Below are positions 1-7,108 of a DNA stretch of 64,000 nucleotides, in pieces. Position numbers and translations under genes: made by a program. The first letter of the stretch is position 1, and every line of letters starts with the position of its first letter. Origin of the DNA: an uncultured Roseibium sp. (GTDB lineage Bacteria > Pseudomonadota > Alphaproteobacteria > Rhizobiales > Stappiaceae); contig NZ_CANMNP010000001.1 in NCBI RefSeq assembly GCF_947499295.1, forward strand, positions 496,001 to 560,000. Direction: 5' to 3'. Below the pieces are notes generated by a model that was not told the DNA's origin, did no database searches, and worked only from the letters and a program-made list of their open reading frames with translations.

Positions 1-410
1 GCCTCGACACTTTCGATGCCGGCGAAAAGAGCCTTTTGAGCATTTGCACTGTCTTCACCGCGAGCACGGTCCAGACTGAATTTGACATCCTCGGCAGTCA
101 AGTCGGACCCGTCATGGAACTTCACACCCTCATGAAGTTTGAACGTATAGGTCTTGCCGTCTTCGGAGATGCTCCAGCTTTCCGCCAGCCCCGGGTTGAC
201 CGAACCATCCGGTCCGAAGCGCGTAAGCCCCTCGAAGACATTGGAATAAAGAACGGAATCGATTGCTCCGGCAGCAGCACTGGTCGGGTCCAGATGCGGC
301 GGCTCCAGTTGCATGGCAACGACGATGTCGCTCTTGGCATGTGCCATGGAAATACCCGCGGCCAATGCCAGGACGCTGATCAGTCCACTCCCTAACTTCG
401 TCAAACGCAT
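1..410 (-). CDS. Oligopeptide/dipeptide-type ABC transporter substrate-binding protein (N-terminal part, cut by window edge)
   Basis: Only about 136 N-terminal residues are inside the window; the frame stays open to base 1. An ATG at 410 starts a signal peptide (MRLTKLGSGLISVLALAAG, cleavage probably after AHA), followed by the opening typical of family-5 periplasmic binding proteins (VVAMQLEPPHLDPTSAA, then LYSNVFEGL). Family-5 proteins deliver peptides, nickel or glycosides to an inner-membrane ABC importer. It lies 32 bases downstream of the M20 peptidase on the same strand, so import of a peptide or acylated amino acid followed by hydrolysis is a natural inference. The ligand cannot be told. 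Confidence 0.85.
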   Translation of the reverse strand, partial: MRLTKLGSGLISVLALAAGISMAHAKSDIVVAMQLEPPHLDPTSAAAGAIDSVLYSNVFEGLTRFGPDGSVNPGLAESWSISEDGKTYTFKLHEGVKFHDGSDLTAEDVKFSLDRARGEDSANAQKALFAGIESVE

Positions 411-442
411 AGCTCTCCCCTTTTTCAGTGCCGCAACGAACG

Positions 443-1726
443 TTACGGCCTTGCAAGAAGCTCCAACAGCGAAAGGCCCATAACCTTTGCTGAATCGAGC
501 ATATCTTCCACGCCTACATATTCATCCGGCTTGTGCGCCAAATCCAATATTCCGGGCCCATAGGCAATGCAGTTTTTCAATTTGCCGATCCGGTCAATGT
601 GTTTTTGATCGTAAGTTCCTGGACTTACGACATATTCCGCTTCCTTCCCCATTGTCTGCGCGATCGCCTTTGCGACCGTCTTGACCACAGGTGCGTCCTT
701 GTCGGTCATTGTCGGCAGAACACGATGCAACTCTTTCAAGTCATATCGAAAGTTTTCTCTTTTCTTTTCAACGCCTTCAAGTAGGTCTCTGATCTCAGCC
801 TGAACATCTTCAATATTTTCTTCAAGCAAAAAACGACGATCTATCACTACGCGGCAACTGTCCGGCACACATGGGCTCGGAAGGCCCGTGAAATCTTCGT
901 CACCTTCTGACTGACCACCATGGATGGAATTTATGTTGAGAGTCGATTGCCGCGCCCCTTCGGGAACTACCGGCATATCGGTTCGTTTCTGGGCAAGAGC
1001 AGGAAAGAGGTTCTCTTCCATCTCCTCCAGGACAGCGCCCATATGCCGGACGGCACAGTCGCCGAGAAACGGCATCGATCCATGTGCGATCTCGCCGTGC
1101 GTTTCGATCTCCGCCCACCACACGCCCCGATGCCCAAGGCAAATGCGATCCTTGTTGAGCGGCTCTGGAATAATCACGTGCTGAACGCGTTCTGGGCTGA
1201 AATATCCCTTTTCAGCCAAATAAGCGACGCCCCCATAGCCACCGGATTCTTCATCCGCTGTTCCACTGATTTCAATTGAGCCTGAAAAGTCGGGGCTAAC
1301 TGCCAGGAAAGCCTCCGCCGCAACAATGCTTGCGGCCAGCCCTCCTTTCATGTCGCAGGCTCCACGCCCGTAGATTTTTCCATCGACGAGTTCGCCGCCG
1401 AACGGGTCTCTGGTCCACCCGTGCCCGACATCCACGACATCGATGTGGCTGTTGAAATGAACGCATTCGCCAGGACGCTTCCCCTCGCGACGCGCAATCA
1501 TGTTCCAGCGTGGATACTTCTCGCTGTCGCCTGGAGTTCCATGCGCACGGATCAACTCGACCGTAAATCCAGAACCTCTCAATCGGTTAGAAAGGTATTC
1601 GCAAATTTCCAGATAGTTTTCGCCAGGCGGGTTCAGCGTCGGTATACGCAGCAGATCCTGGGTCAATGCAATCAGATCTTCACGTCTGGCATCGATTTCC
1701 GCGTTCAGCTGATCCGGCAACGGCAT
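443..1726 (-). CDS. M20 family metallopeptidase (ArgE/DapE type)
   Basis: This 427-residue protein belongs to the ArgE/DapE/CPG2 family of zinc amidohydrolases. The first metal-ligand motif is at residues 92-96 (NSHID, H94 and D96). D125 in RGACDMKGG is the bridging aspartate, and E159-E160 in TADEESGG supply the catalytic and metal glutamates. A late histidine in DLAHKPDE completes the site. Length is normal. The ATG at 1726 is the only good start. It is probably cotranscribed with the binding protein downstream and divergent from the PAS-LuxR regulator. The substrate (acetylornithine-like, N-acyl amino acid or dipeptide) cannot be assigned from sequence alone. Confidence 0.9.
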   Translation of the reverse strand: MPLPDQLNAEIDARREDLIALTQDLLRIPTLNPPGENYLEICEYLSNRLRGSGFTVELIRAHGTPGDSEKYPRWNMIARREGKRPGECVHFNSHIDVVDVGHGWTRDPFGGELVDGKIYGRGACDMKGGLAASIVAAEAFLAVSPDFSGSIEISGTADEESGGYGGVAYLAEKGYFSPERVQHVIIPEPLNKDRICLGHRGVWWAEIETHGEIAHGSMPFLGDCAVRHMGAVLEEMEENLFPALAQKRTDMPVVPEGARQSTLNINSIHGGQSEGDEDFTGLPSPCVPDSCRVVIDRRFLLEENIEDVQAEIRDLLEGVEKKRENFRYDLKELHRVLPTMTDKDAPVVKTVAKAIAQTMGKEAEYVVSPGTYDQKHIDRIGKLKNCIAYGPGILDLAHKPDEYVGVEDMLDSAKVMGLSLLELLARP

Positions 1727-1778
1727 TCAGGGTTCATCCTTTGCTGGTCCTGTAAAGTTTTACTATGCTATCGTCTGA

Positions 1779-1798
1779 CTACGGTGCCAATACCGTAG
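1779..1798. promoter_or_regulatory. 20-bp dyad between divergent M20 peptidase and LuxR-type regulator
   Basis: The sequence has perfect 7-base arms, CTACGGT and ACCGTAG, separated by six bases, giving a 20-bp dyad like the sites of many LuxR-type HTH proteins. A promoter reading right fits TTGCTG at 1741-1746 with TATGCT at 1764-1769 (17-base spacer), placing the dyad at its start point. A promoter reading left would have its -35 (TTGGCA) inside the dyad. It is likely the binding site of the adjacent regulator; this is inference. Confidence 0.55.
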
Positions 1799-1811
1799 GA
1801 ACACGGTAACC

Positions 1812-2372
1812 ATGAACCTTCTTGATGAACTCGCCTTCGATTGTGCCCCAATGGGTCTGGCCTTGACGGAGCACCGCGTTATCCGCACATGCAACGACAC
1901 ATTTGCCCACATGTTCGGCTATCAAAAACCAGATCTGGTCGGACAAAGTTTCCGTCTGCTTTATGGAACGGATCAGGAGTTTCATCAGATCAGAGACATC
2001 GGGCTTGAACCCTTGCGCCGGTCCCTGCCTTATACGGATGAGCGATTGATGCGCCGCGCGGACGGCTCAGCCATCTGGTGCCGATTTCGTGCCCGAACAC
2101 TGACACCGGAGACCCCTCTCGCTCGCATCGTCTTGAGCTTCGCACTCATCGACAACACACCAAACGGACCACAGCTGACGCCTCGGGAACGCGACGTTCT
2201 GCTGCTCCTGTCACAAGGTCAGACGAGCAAGGAAATGGCGCAGGTTCTGGGCCTCTCACCCCGAACTGTCGAAGATGTTCGCGCCCGCCTCTTGAAGAAG
2301 TTTCAGGTCAAGAACGTTGCGGTTCTTCTCAGCCGATTTTCCGGCAGGCAAAGTCACAAGGCGGCAGGCTAG
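1812..2372 (+). CDS. PAS domain-LuxR HTH transcriptional regulator
   Basis: This 186-residue protein has a PAS-like sensor in about residues 10-110 (around MFGYQKPDLVGQSF and RADGSAIWCRFRAR) and a C-terminal LuxR/FixJ-type helix-turn-helix at about 118-178 (LTPRERDVLLLLSQGQT, then SPRTVEDVRARLLKKF). There is no receiver domain, so it probably senses a small ligand or cofactor directly. The ATG at 1812 follows the 20-bp dyad by 13 bases. It is divergent from the M20 peptidase and binding-protein genes, which are its obvious candidate targets. Ligand unknown. Confidence 0.88.
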   Translation: MNLLDELAFDCAPMGLALTEHRVIRTCNDTFAHMFGYQKPDLVGQSFRLLYGTDQEFHQIRDIGLEPLRRSLPYTDERLMRRADGSAIWCRFRARTLTPETPLARIVLSFALIDNTPNGPQLTPRERDVLLLLSQGQTSKEMAQVLGLSPRTVEDVRARLLKKFQVKNVAVLLSRFSGRQSHKAAG

Positions 2373-2439
2373 ATACTTTGTATCCAGCGAAATTGAGCGA
2401 CCTTTGACCCGGTTTTCCCTGGATTACCAAGTGATGTGA

Positions 2440-3966
2440 CTACATCACGGCACCGATCTGCCAGGGAACGAATTCGACACCACCAAATCCAAGTTCTTCG
2501 CTTTTCGACCTTTCGCCTGAAGCAACCCTTATGATCGTTTCGAAGATCTCGTCCCCCTTGGTCTCCAGACTGACATTTTCAGAAACGATGTCACCACAAT
2601 TGATGTCCATGTCTTCAGACATCCGGCCATACATCTCGCTGTTTGTCGCCAGTTTGATGCAGGGCGTGGGCATATACCCGGAAACAGAGCCCCGACCGGT
2701 GGTAAAGACGATGATGTTCGCACCCGATGCGATTTGCCCCGTCACCGAACAGGGGTCAAATCCAGGGCTATCCATGAAGACAAAGCCCTTCTTGTCGATG
2801 CTCTCACCGAACTTGTAGACATCGACCAGGGGGGCCGCTCCCCCCTTGGCTGCAGCGCCGAGCGACTTTTCAAGGATGGTCGTCAGCCCGCCGCGTTTGT
2901 TGCCAGGCGACGGATTGTTGTCCATTTCACCACCGTTTCTGGCTGTATAGTCTTCCCACCAGCGCACGCGTTCAATCAGCTTTTCGCCGACATCGACGGA
3001 GACGGCCCGACGCGTCAAAAGATGCTCCGCACCGTAAATCTCCGACGTTTCCGACAAGATCGTCGTACCGCCATGGCGCACCAGCATATCGGAGGCCAGC
3101 CCGAGTGCCGGGTTGGCCGTTATGCCGGAATAGCCATCCGATCCACCGCATTGCATACCAACGGTTATCTCTGAAATCGGAGCAGGCGAGCGAACGGCCT
3201 CGTTGGCAAGTCCGGCGAGCGCCTTCAATTCGGCTAGCCCTGCTTCGATGGTCTTTCGGGTTCCGCCGCTCTGTTGAATGGTCATGTAACGGAGATCGCC
3301 ACCCGTCCGTATTTTCCGATCACCGATCAGGTCAGCGATCTGCATCACTTCACAGCCCAGACCGATCAAAAGAATTGCCGCGAAATTCGGATGCTGGGCG
3401 TAGCCAGAAAGGGTGCGGAACAAGGTTGCATAGCCTTCATCGCGTGAAGACATGCCACAACCGGTACCGTGCACAATCGGCACGATGCCATCGACATTCG
3501 GGTAGGCGTCCAGCAATCCGGACTTTTCGGCCGCCTCGGCTATGAACCTTGCGACCGACCCTGAGCAGTTCACCGATGTCAGTATGCCAATATAGTTGCG
3601 TGTGCCGACCTTGCCTGTCGAGCGCCGGTATCCCATGAACGACCGCTCGCTGCTTGCGGCAGGGAGCGGCTGTGACGCTTCTGCGTGCTGGTAGTCTCGA
3701 TTGTGCTGACCCATTCCAAGATTATGGGTGTGCACATGTTCGCCGGTTCGGATATCCCGCGTTGCCTGCCCGATGATCTGGCCATAGCGGATGATGTGGT
3801 CACCCGAAGAAATATCCTTGCAGGCAATCTTGTGCCCCTGCTTAATCTGACCAGGCAGCGGTTTGTCGACATGTGTTGCCAAATTCCCCGCTTCAATGTC
3901 CTGCAGGGCAACAACGACGGTGTCCTGGGCGTTTAAAAGGATCGTATTCGGCCGAGCTTGCGCCAC
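2440..3966 (-). CDS. UxaA family dehydratase/lyase (altronate dehydratase-like)
   Basis: At 508 residues this matches full-length UxaA-family proteins: an N-terminal SAF domain (about residues 1-100) joined to the large C-terminal domain with conserved stretches HGTGCGMSS, MQCGGSDGYSG and TGRGSVSGYMPTP. The family removes water from altronate or galactarate, or sulfite from sulfolactate when split as SuyA/SuyB; here both halves are fused, as in sugar-acid dehydratases. The start is a GTG at 3966 with GGAGA seven bases upstream. It is divergent from a GntR regulator with a shared palindrome. No uronate isomerase or reductase accompanies it, so the substrate is open. Confidence 0.88.
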   Translation of the reverse strand: MAQARPNTILLNAQDTVVVALQDIEAGNLATHVDKPLPGQIKQGHKIACKDISSGDHIIRYGQIIGQATRDIRTGEHVHTHNLGMGQHNRDYQHAEASQPLPAASSERSFMGYRRSTGKVGTRNYIGILTSVNCSGSVARFIAEAAEKSGLLDAYPNVDGIVPIVHGTGCGMSSRDEGYATLFRTLSGYAQHPNFAAILLIGLGCEVMQIADLIGDRKIRTGGDLRYMTIQQSGGTRKTIEAGLAELKALAGLANEAVRSPAPISEITVGMQCGGSDGYSGITANPALGLASDMLVRHGGTTILSETSEIYGAEHLLTRRAVSVDVGEKLIERVRWWEDYTARNGGEMDNNPSPGNKRGGLTTILEKSLGAAAKGGAAPLVDVYKFGESIDKKGFVFMDSPGFDPCSVTGQIASGANIIVFTTGRGSVSGYMPTPCIKLATNSEMYGRMSEDMDINCGDIVSENVSLETKGDEIFETIIRVASGERSKSEELGFGGVEFVPWQIGAVM

Positions 3967-4021
3967 GATTGTCTCTCCAAGTCTTCTCAGGCGTGAACAC
4001 CTTTCGGTTTTGACGGTTATC

Positions 4022-4054
4022 TTGACAGAGCGGCCGCGTCAACTAACATGTTAG
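4022..4054. promoter_or_regulatory. Divergent promoter region with 12-bp GntR-type palindrome
   Basis: A perfect palindrome, CTAACATGTTAG, occupies 4043-4054. Reading right, TTGACA (4022-4027) and TAACAT (4044-4049) form a promoter whose -10 lies in the palindrome. Reading left, TTGACG (complement of 4037-4042) abuts it as a -35 for the UxaA-like gene. The placement predicts that the FadR-type regulator represses both itself and the dehydratase. Confidence 0.6.
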
Positions 4055-4074
4055 CATTCAAATACGGAACTCTC

Positions 4075-4788
4075 ATGTCCCCAAACGCTGAACGCGACCT
4101 GCCGCCTTACATCCTGCCCGATATCAGAAAGCTCAGAGGTTCATTGGCCCAGCGCGTTTATGAAGCCCTGCGCACTGCCATACTGGCCATGGAGCTGCCG
4201 CCCGACACGCTGTTGAAAAAACCGGAAATTTGCGCGCAGCTTGGCGTTTCCAGGTCACCTGTGACCGAAGCGATTACCAGGCTCGCCGGTGAAGGGCTGG
4301 TGGAGGTGGTGCCCCAATCCGGCTCGCGCGTCACCCGGTTTTCCATGCCTGAAATTCGCGAAGGTGCATTCCTGCGCGAAGCGATAGAACTCGCCGCCGT
4401 TGCGCGCGTTGCCGCCAGCCGAACCGAGGAACAACTCTCGGAGCTGAACAGAAATCTCCGCCTTCAGTCACTTTGTCTGGAAGACAGGGATGAAGCTGGT
4501 TTTTACCGGGAAGACCAGCAGATGCATGATCTGATTTTCGAATTTACCGGCTATCCGAAACTGAATGCGATTGCAGCTTCCGGATGGGTTCAGGTCAATC
4601 GCGCACGCCGCTTGCTGCTGCCGATCCCGGGCCGCTCGCGCCAGGCATTTGACGAACACTGTCAGATCATCGAAGCAATACAGCAACGAGACCCTGAAAA
4701 GGCCCGCAACGCGATGCTGAAACATCTGCGCGATCTTGTGGCGCGACTCGAACCGCTCAGGCAGTCGAGACCTGACCTTTTTGATTAG
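4075..4788 (+). CDS. GntR family transcriptional regulator (FadR/FCD subfamily)
   Basis: This 237-residue regulator has a winged helix-turn-helix at about residues 15-80 (LAQRVYEALRTAILAMELPP, CAQLGVSRSPVTEAI) and an all-helical FCD ligand domain behind it, with metal-site-like residues such as H in EDQQMHDLIFEFTGY. An upstream in-frame ATG at 4048 lies inside the operator palindrome, so the ATG at 4075 is preferred. FCD regulators commonly bind organic or sugar acids, which suits control of the divergent UxaA-family gene 108 bases away. Confidence 0.88.
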   Translation: MSPNAERDLPPYILPDIRKLRGSLAQRVYEALRTAILAMELPPDTLLKKPEICAQLGVSRSPVTEAITRLAGEGLVEVVPQSGSRVTRFSMPEIREGAFLREAIELAAVARVAASRTEEQLSELNRNLRLQSLCLEDRDEAGFYREDQQMHDLIFEFTGYPKLNAIAASGWVQVNRARRLLLPIPGRSRQAFDEHCQIIEAIQQRDPEKARNAMLKHLRDLVARLEPLRQSRPDLFD

Positions 4789-4878
4789 ATTGCACCAATT
4801 CAGGGAACCCGCTGGGGCGCTCCCCTCTTCCGCTTGTCTTTACGGCATTTCGGCCAAGAGGTTACAGTTCGTGTGATG

Positions 4879-5886
4879 TCAGACCAGATCTGGCGCGACC
4901 CGGATCAAACACGCTTCGGAAGTTCCTTTGTCCAACTGACGAAAAGCTTCCTCCACCATAAGGTCTGCGCGCTGGCGGACCATGCGCAGCGGAAACCGCG
5001 ACAGTGTTGCGAAAGGGTCGTGGTCAAAACAGCCGAACGTGGATCGAGAGATATCCCCCTCCGGCAAGCGCGAGAGAAAACGCAGAACTCCTTCAAAACA
5101 GCCGATCGAATTGACAAAAAGACCTGCAGGCAATTGCCCGAGCCTCGAATAGAGATCGGAAAGTGCCTCCTCGGCCTTTTCGCTTTCATAGCCGCAGGCC
5201 AAAATCTGGCCCGGATCAAACAGAACTTTCGCTGCTTCAGCTTGCTGGCGGAACCCATGGATACGGTCTGCCGAAGCAGGAAGGCTCGATTCACCACCGA
5301 GAAAATAGAGCCACGTCGTCGGATCGGTTTCCGATGGCATGTCCATCTCATCCAGAAGCGTCTTCGTGAGCATTGCAGCACCACCCGTGTTGTCGGTGAC
5401 AATGGAGGGCGCTTCGCTGCAGGGATGGTCGACAAAAACATGTCTTATGCGTGCCTTGCTGCAGGCACTGGCCAAGCTCAGAGGTTCAGTCGCACCTGCG
5501 ATCATCAGCAGGTCGACAGAATAGGCAATCAGGCTTTCGACTGATGTGAGCTGAGCGTCCGCATCACGTCCCGCATGCACAATTGCCGGGCATAGACCGC
5601 GCGCATGCGCCTCTTTCGCAAATTGCTGACTAAGCTCTGCAAAAAACCGGTTTTCATGGTCCGGCAAAACCATGCCGGCAAGCCCGGACTCCGCTTTCCG
5701 CAACCCGCGCGCCTGAAGGTTGGCCATATAGCCCTCTTCCTGCGCGATCCGCTGGATCCTGTCGACTGTTTCTTTCTTCAGTCGTCGCTGTTTCCATTTG
5801 CCATTCAAAGCTGCAGACACCGCTGACGGAGAGGCGCCGGCTTTCTGTGCGATGTCGTAGATCGTGCTCTTCTGCCTGGATTTCAC
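4879..5886 (-). CDS. LacI family transcriptional regulator of the CUT2 sugar operon
   Basis: The 335-residue protein has the LacI headpiece (STIYDIAQKAGASPSAVSAA) followed by a periplasmic-binding-protein fold (GLAGMVLPDHENRFFAELSQ, LLMIAGATEPLS). An ATG at 5970 would extend it, but that codon lies inside the putative operator and the extra 28 residues are unlike LacI proteins. I use the GTG at 5886, which has AAGGG upstream. It is divergent from the sugar ABC operon and presumably represses it until the sugar or a phosphorylated product binds. Confidence 0.88.
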   Translation of the reverse strand: MKSRQKSTIYDIAQKAGASPSAVSAALNGKWKQRRLKKETVDRIQRIAQEEGYMANLQARGLRKAESGLAGMVLPDHENRFFAELSQQFAKEAHARGLCPAIVHAGRDADAQLTSVESLIAYSVDLLMIAGATEPLSLASACSKARIRHVFVDHPCSEAPSIVTDNTGGAAMLTKTLLDEMDMPSETDPTTWLYFLGGESSLPASADRIHGFRQQAEAAKVLFDPGQILACGYESEKAEEALSDLYSRLGQLPAGLFVNSIGCFEGVLRFLSRLPEGDISRSTFGCFDHDPFATLSRFPLRMVRQRADLMVEEAFRQLDKGTSEACLIRVAPDLV

Positions 5887-5922
5887 GCGACAGTGCCCTT
5901 CAATTATTGCGTCACGAGCAGC

Positions 5923-5951
5923 TTGACTGAACTTTTCTTTCTGCCTAACAT
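5923..5951 (+). promoter_or_regulatory. Sigma-70-like promoter of the CUT2 sugar operon
   Basis: TTGACT at 5923-5928 and TAACAT at 5946-5951 are spaced by exactly 17 bases. The predicted start point, about 5957-5958, falls in the centre of the 20-bp dyad that follows. The binding-protein ATG is about 100 bases downstream. Confidence 0.55.
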
Positions 5952-5970
5952 TGCTACATCGATTGAGCAA
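5951..5970. promoter_or_regulatory. 20-bp LacI-type operator
   Basis: The site is an imperfect palindrome with arms TTGCT and AGCAA around a central ATCGAT, with a two-base mismatch on each side. Length, symmetry and central CG match classical LacI-family operators. It overlaps the predicted transcription start of the sugar operon and lies between the two divergent genes, so it is the likely site for the regulator at 4879-5886. Confidence 0.65.
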
Positions 5971-6057
5971 CTTGTTTTTTGCCCAGTCGAGCTCTGGCCC
6001 AATCGGATTGGACCGGATGACTTTGCGGTACCCGCGTGCCGCGCATGGGAGGAAAAC

Positions 6058-7041
6058 ATGAACAAACTAAAGTACGTCACAGCAGCGATTGCCTTGGTGG
6101 CCTGCGCAAGCACTGCCAATGCAGAAACTTCGATGGGTATCGTCGTCAAGATCGGTGGCATCCCCTGGTTCAACGCAATGGAAGAAGGCATCAAAGAGCG
6201 CGCAGCAGAACTTGGTGTCAGTGCGGAAATGATCGGGCCAACCTCGGCTGACCCGGCGCTGCAAGTCCGTGCTATCGAGGATCTTATCGCCAAGGGTGTC
6301 GATGTCATCGGCGTGGTGCCGAACGACGAAGCCGCACTTGAGCCGGTTCTGAAAAAAGCAATGGATGCCGGTATCAAGGTTGTCGCGCATGAGGGACCCG
6401 GCCTGAACAATGTCGACTGGAACTTCGAGCTGGCATCGGCAGACGGTTTTGGTGAGGCCCATGCCAAACTCTTGTGCGAAAAGACAAATGAGCCAGGCAC
6501 ATACGCAGTATATGTCGGATCCCTCACCGTCCCCCTCCACAATGCTTGGGCCGATGCCGGAATCAAGTGGATCGCCGAAAACTGCGCAGACAAGCTGCAG
6601 CCGGTCGGTGACCGTTACGGCGTGGCTGAAAGTGTCGATGACAGCCGCTCGACGGCACTCGACCTGATCGCGGCCAACCCGGATCTGCGTGGCTTCCTTG
6701 CCTTTGGCAGCCAGGGGCCCATTGGCGCAGGTCGGGCCATCGAGGAGCGTCGACTGGGCGGCAAGGTCCATGTCATGGGACCGTTCTCGCCCGGCCAGGG
6801 CCAGAAACTCCTCAAGGACGACGTAATCTCAGGCGGTTTCATGTGGAATCCGGCTGAAGCCGGTCGAGTGTTTGTCACGATGGGCAATATGCTGGTCAAC
6901 GGTGACGAAATCGCCAGTGGCACCGAAATCGAAGGCCTCGGCGTTGTTGAGCCCGACGCGGAAACCCGCAACATCATCACGGACAACCTGCTTGAGATCA
7001 ACAAAAGCACCGTGGATGAGCTGGCCGCTAAGGGTCTTTAA
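6058..7041 (+). CDS. CUT2 sugar ABC transporter periplasmic substrate-binding protein
   Basis: The 327-residue protein starts at the ATG at 6058, behind GGGAGG. It has a signal peptide (MNKLKYVTAAIALVACAST, cleavage after ANA). The mature part is a type-I periplasmic binding protein of the RbsB/LsrB/RhaS kind (MGIVVKIGGIPWFNAMEEG, IEDLIAKGVDVIGVVPND). It delivers a monosaccharide to the ABC components encoded next. The long upstream reading frame from 5893 has no coding support because it runs through the promoter. Related proteins bind rhamnose, autoinducer-2 or ribose; the ligand here is not determined. Confidence 0.92.
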   Translation: MNKLKYVTAAIALVACASTANAETSMGIVVKIGGIPWFNAMEEGIKERAAELGVSAEMIGPTSADPALQVRAIEDLIAKGVDVIGVVPNDEAALEPVLKKAMDAGIKVVAHEGPGLNNVDWNFELASADGFGEAHAKLLCEKTNEPGTYAVYVGSLTVPLHNAWADAGIKWIAENCADKLQPVGDRYGVAESVDDSRSTALDLIAANPDLRGFLAFGSQGPIGAGRAIEERRLGGKVHVMGPFSPGQGQKLLKDDVISGGFMWNPAEAGRVFVTMGNMLVNGDEIASGTEIEGLGVVEPDAETRNIITDNLLEINKSTVDELAAKGL

Positions 7042-7061
7042 GACCTTTTGACGCTGAACCT

Positions 7062-7088
7062 GGGGACCCCGCGCAAAGCGGGTTCCCC
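7062..7088 (+). terminator. Intercistronic hairpin after binding-protein gene
   Basis: Arms of 11 bases (7062-7072 GGGGACCCCGC, 7078-7088 GCGGGTTCCCC; one mismatch) enclose a 5-base loop, 20 bases after the binding-protein stop. No U-tract follows. It more likely stabilises the upstream mRNA or acts as a partial terminator than a full one, because the ATPase gene follows 20 bases later. Confidence 0.6.
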
Positions 7089-7108
7089 GTCAGGCGCTGA
7101 AAACAATC

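Noticed and set aside
2440-3966. SuyAB sulfolactate lyase
   Set aside because: SuyA and SuyB are separate proteins; here the two domains are fused as in altronate/galactarate-type dehydratases, so the sulfonate role is not assigned.
5904-6771. Minus-strand open frames opposite the CUT2 binding protein
   Set aside because: They are antisense shadows of a high-GC third-position gene, with no motif or ribosome site.
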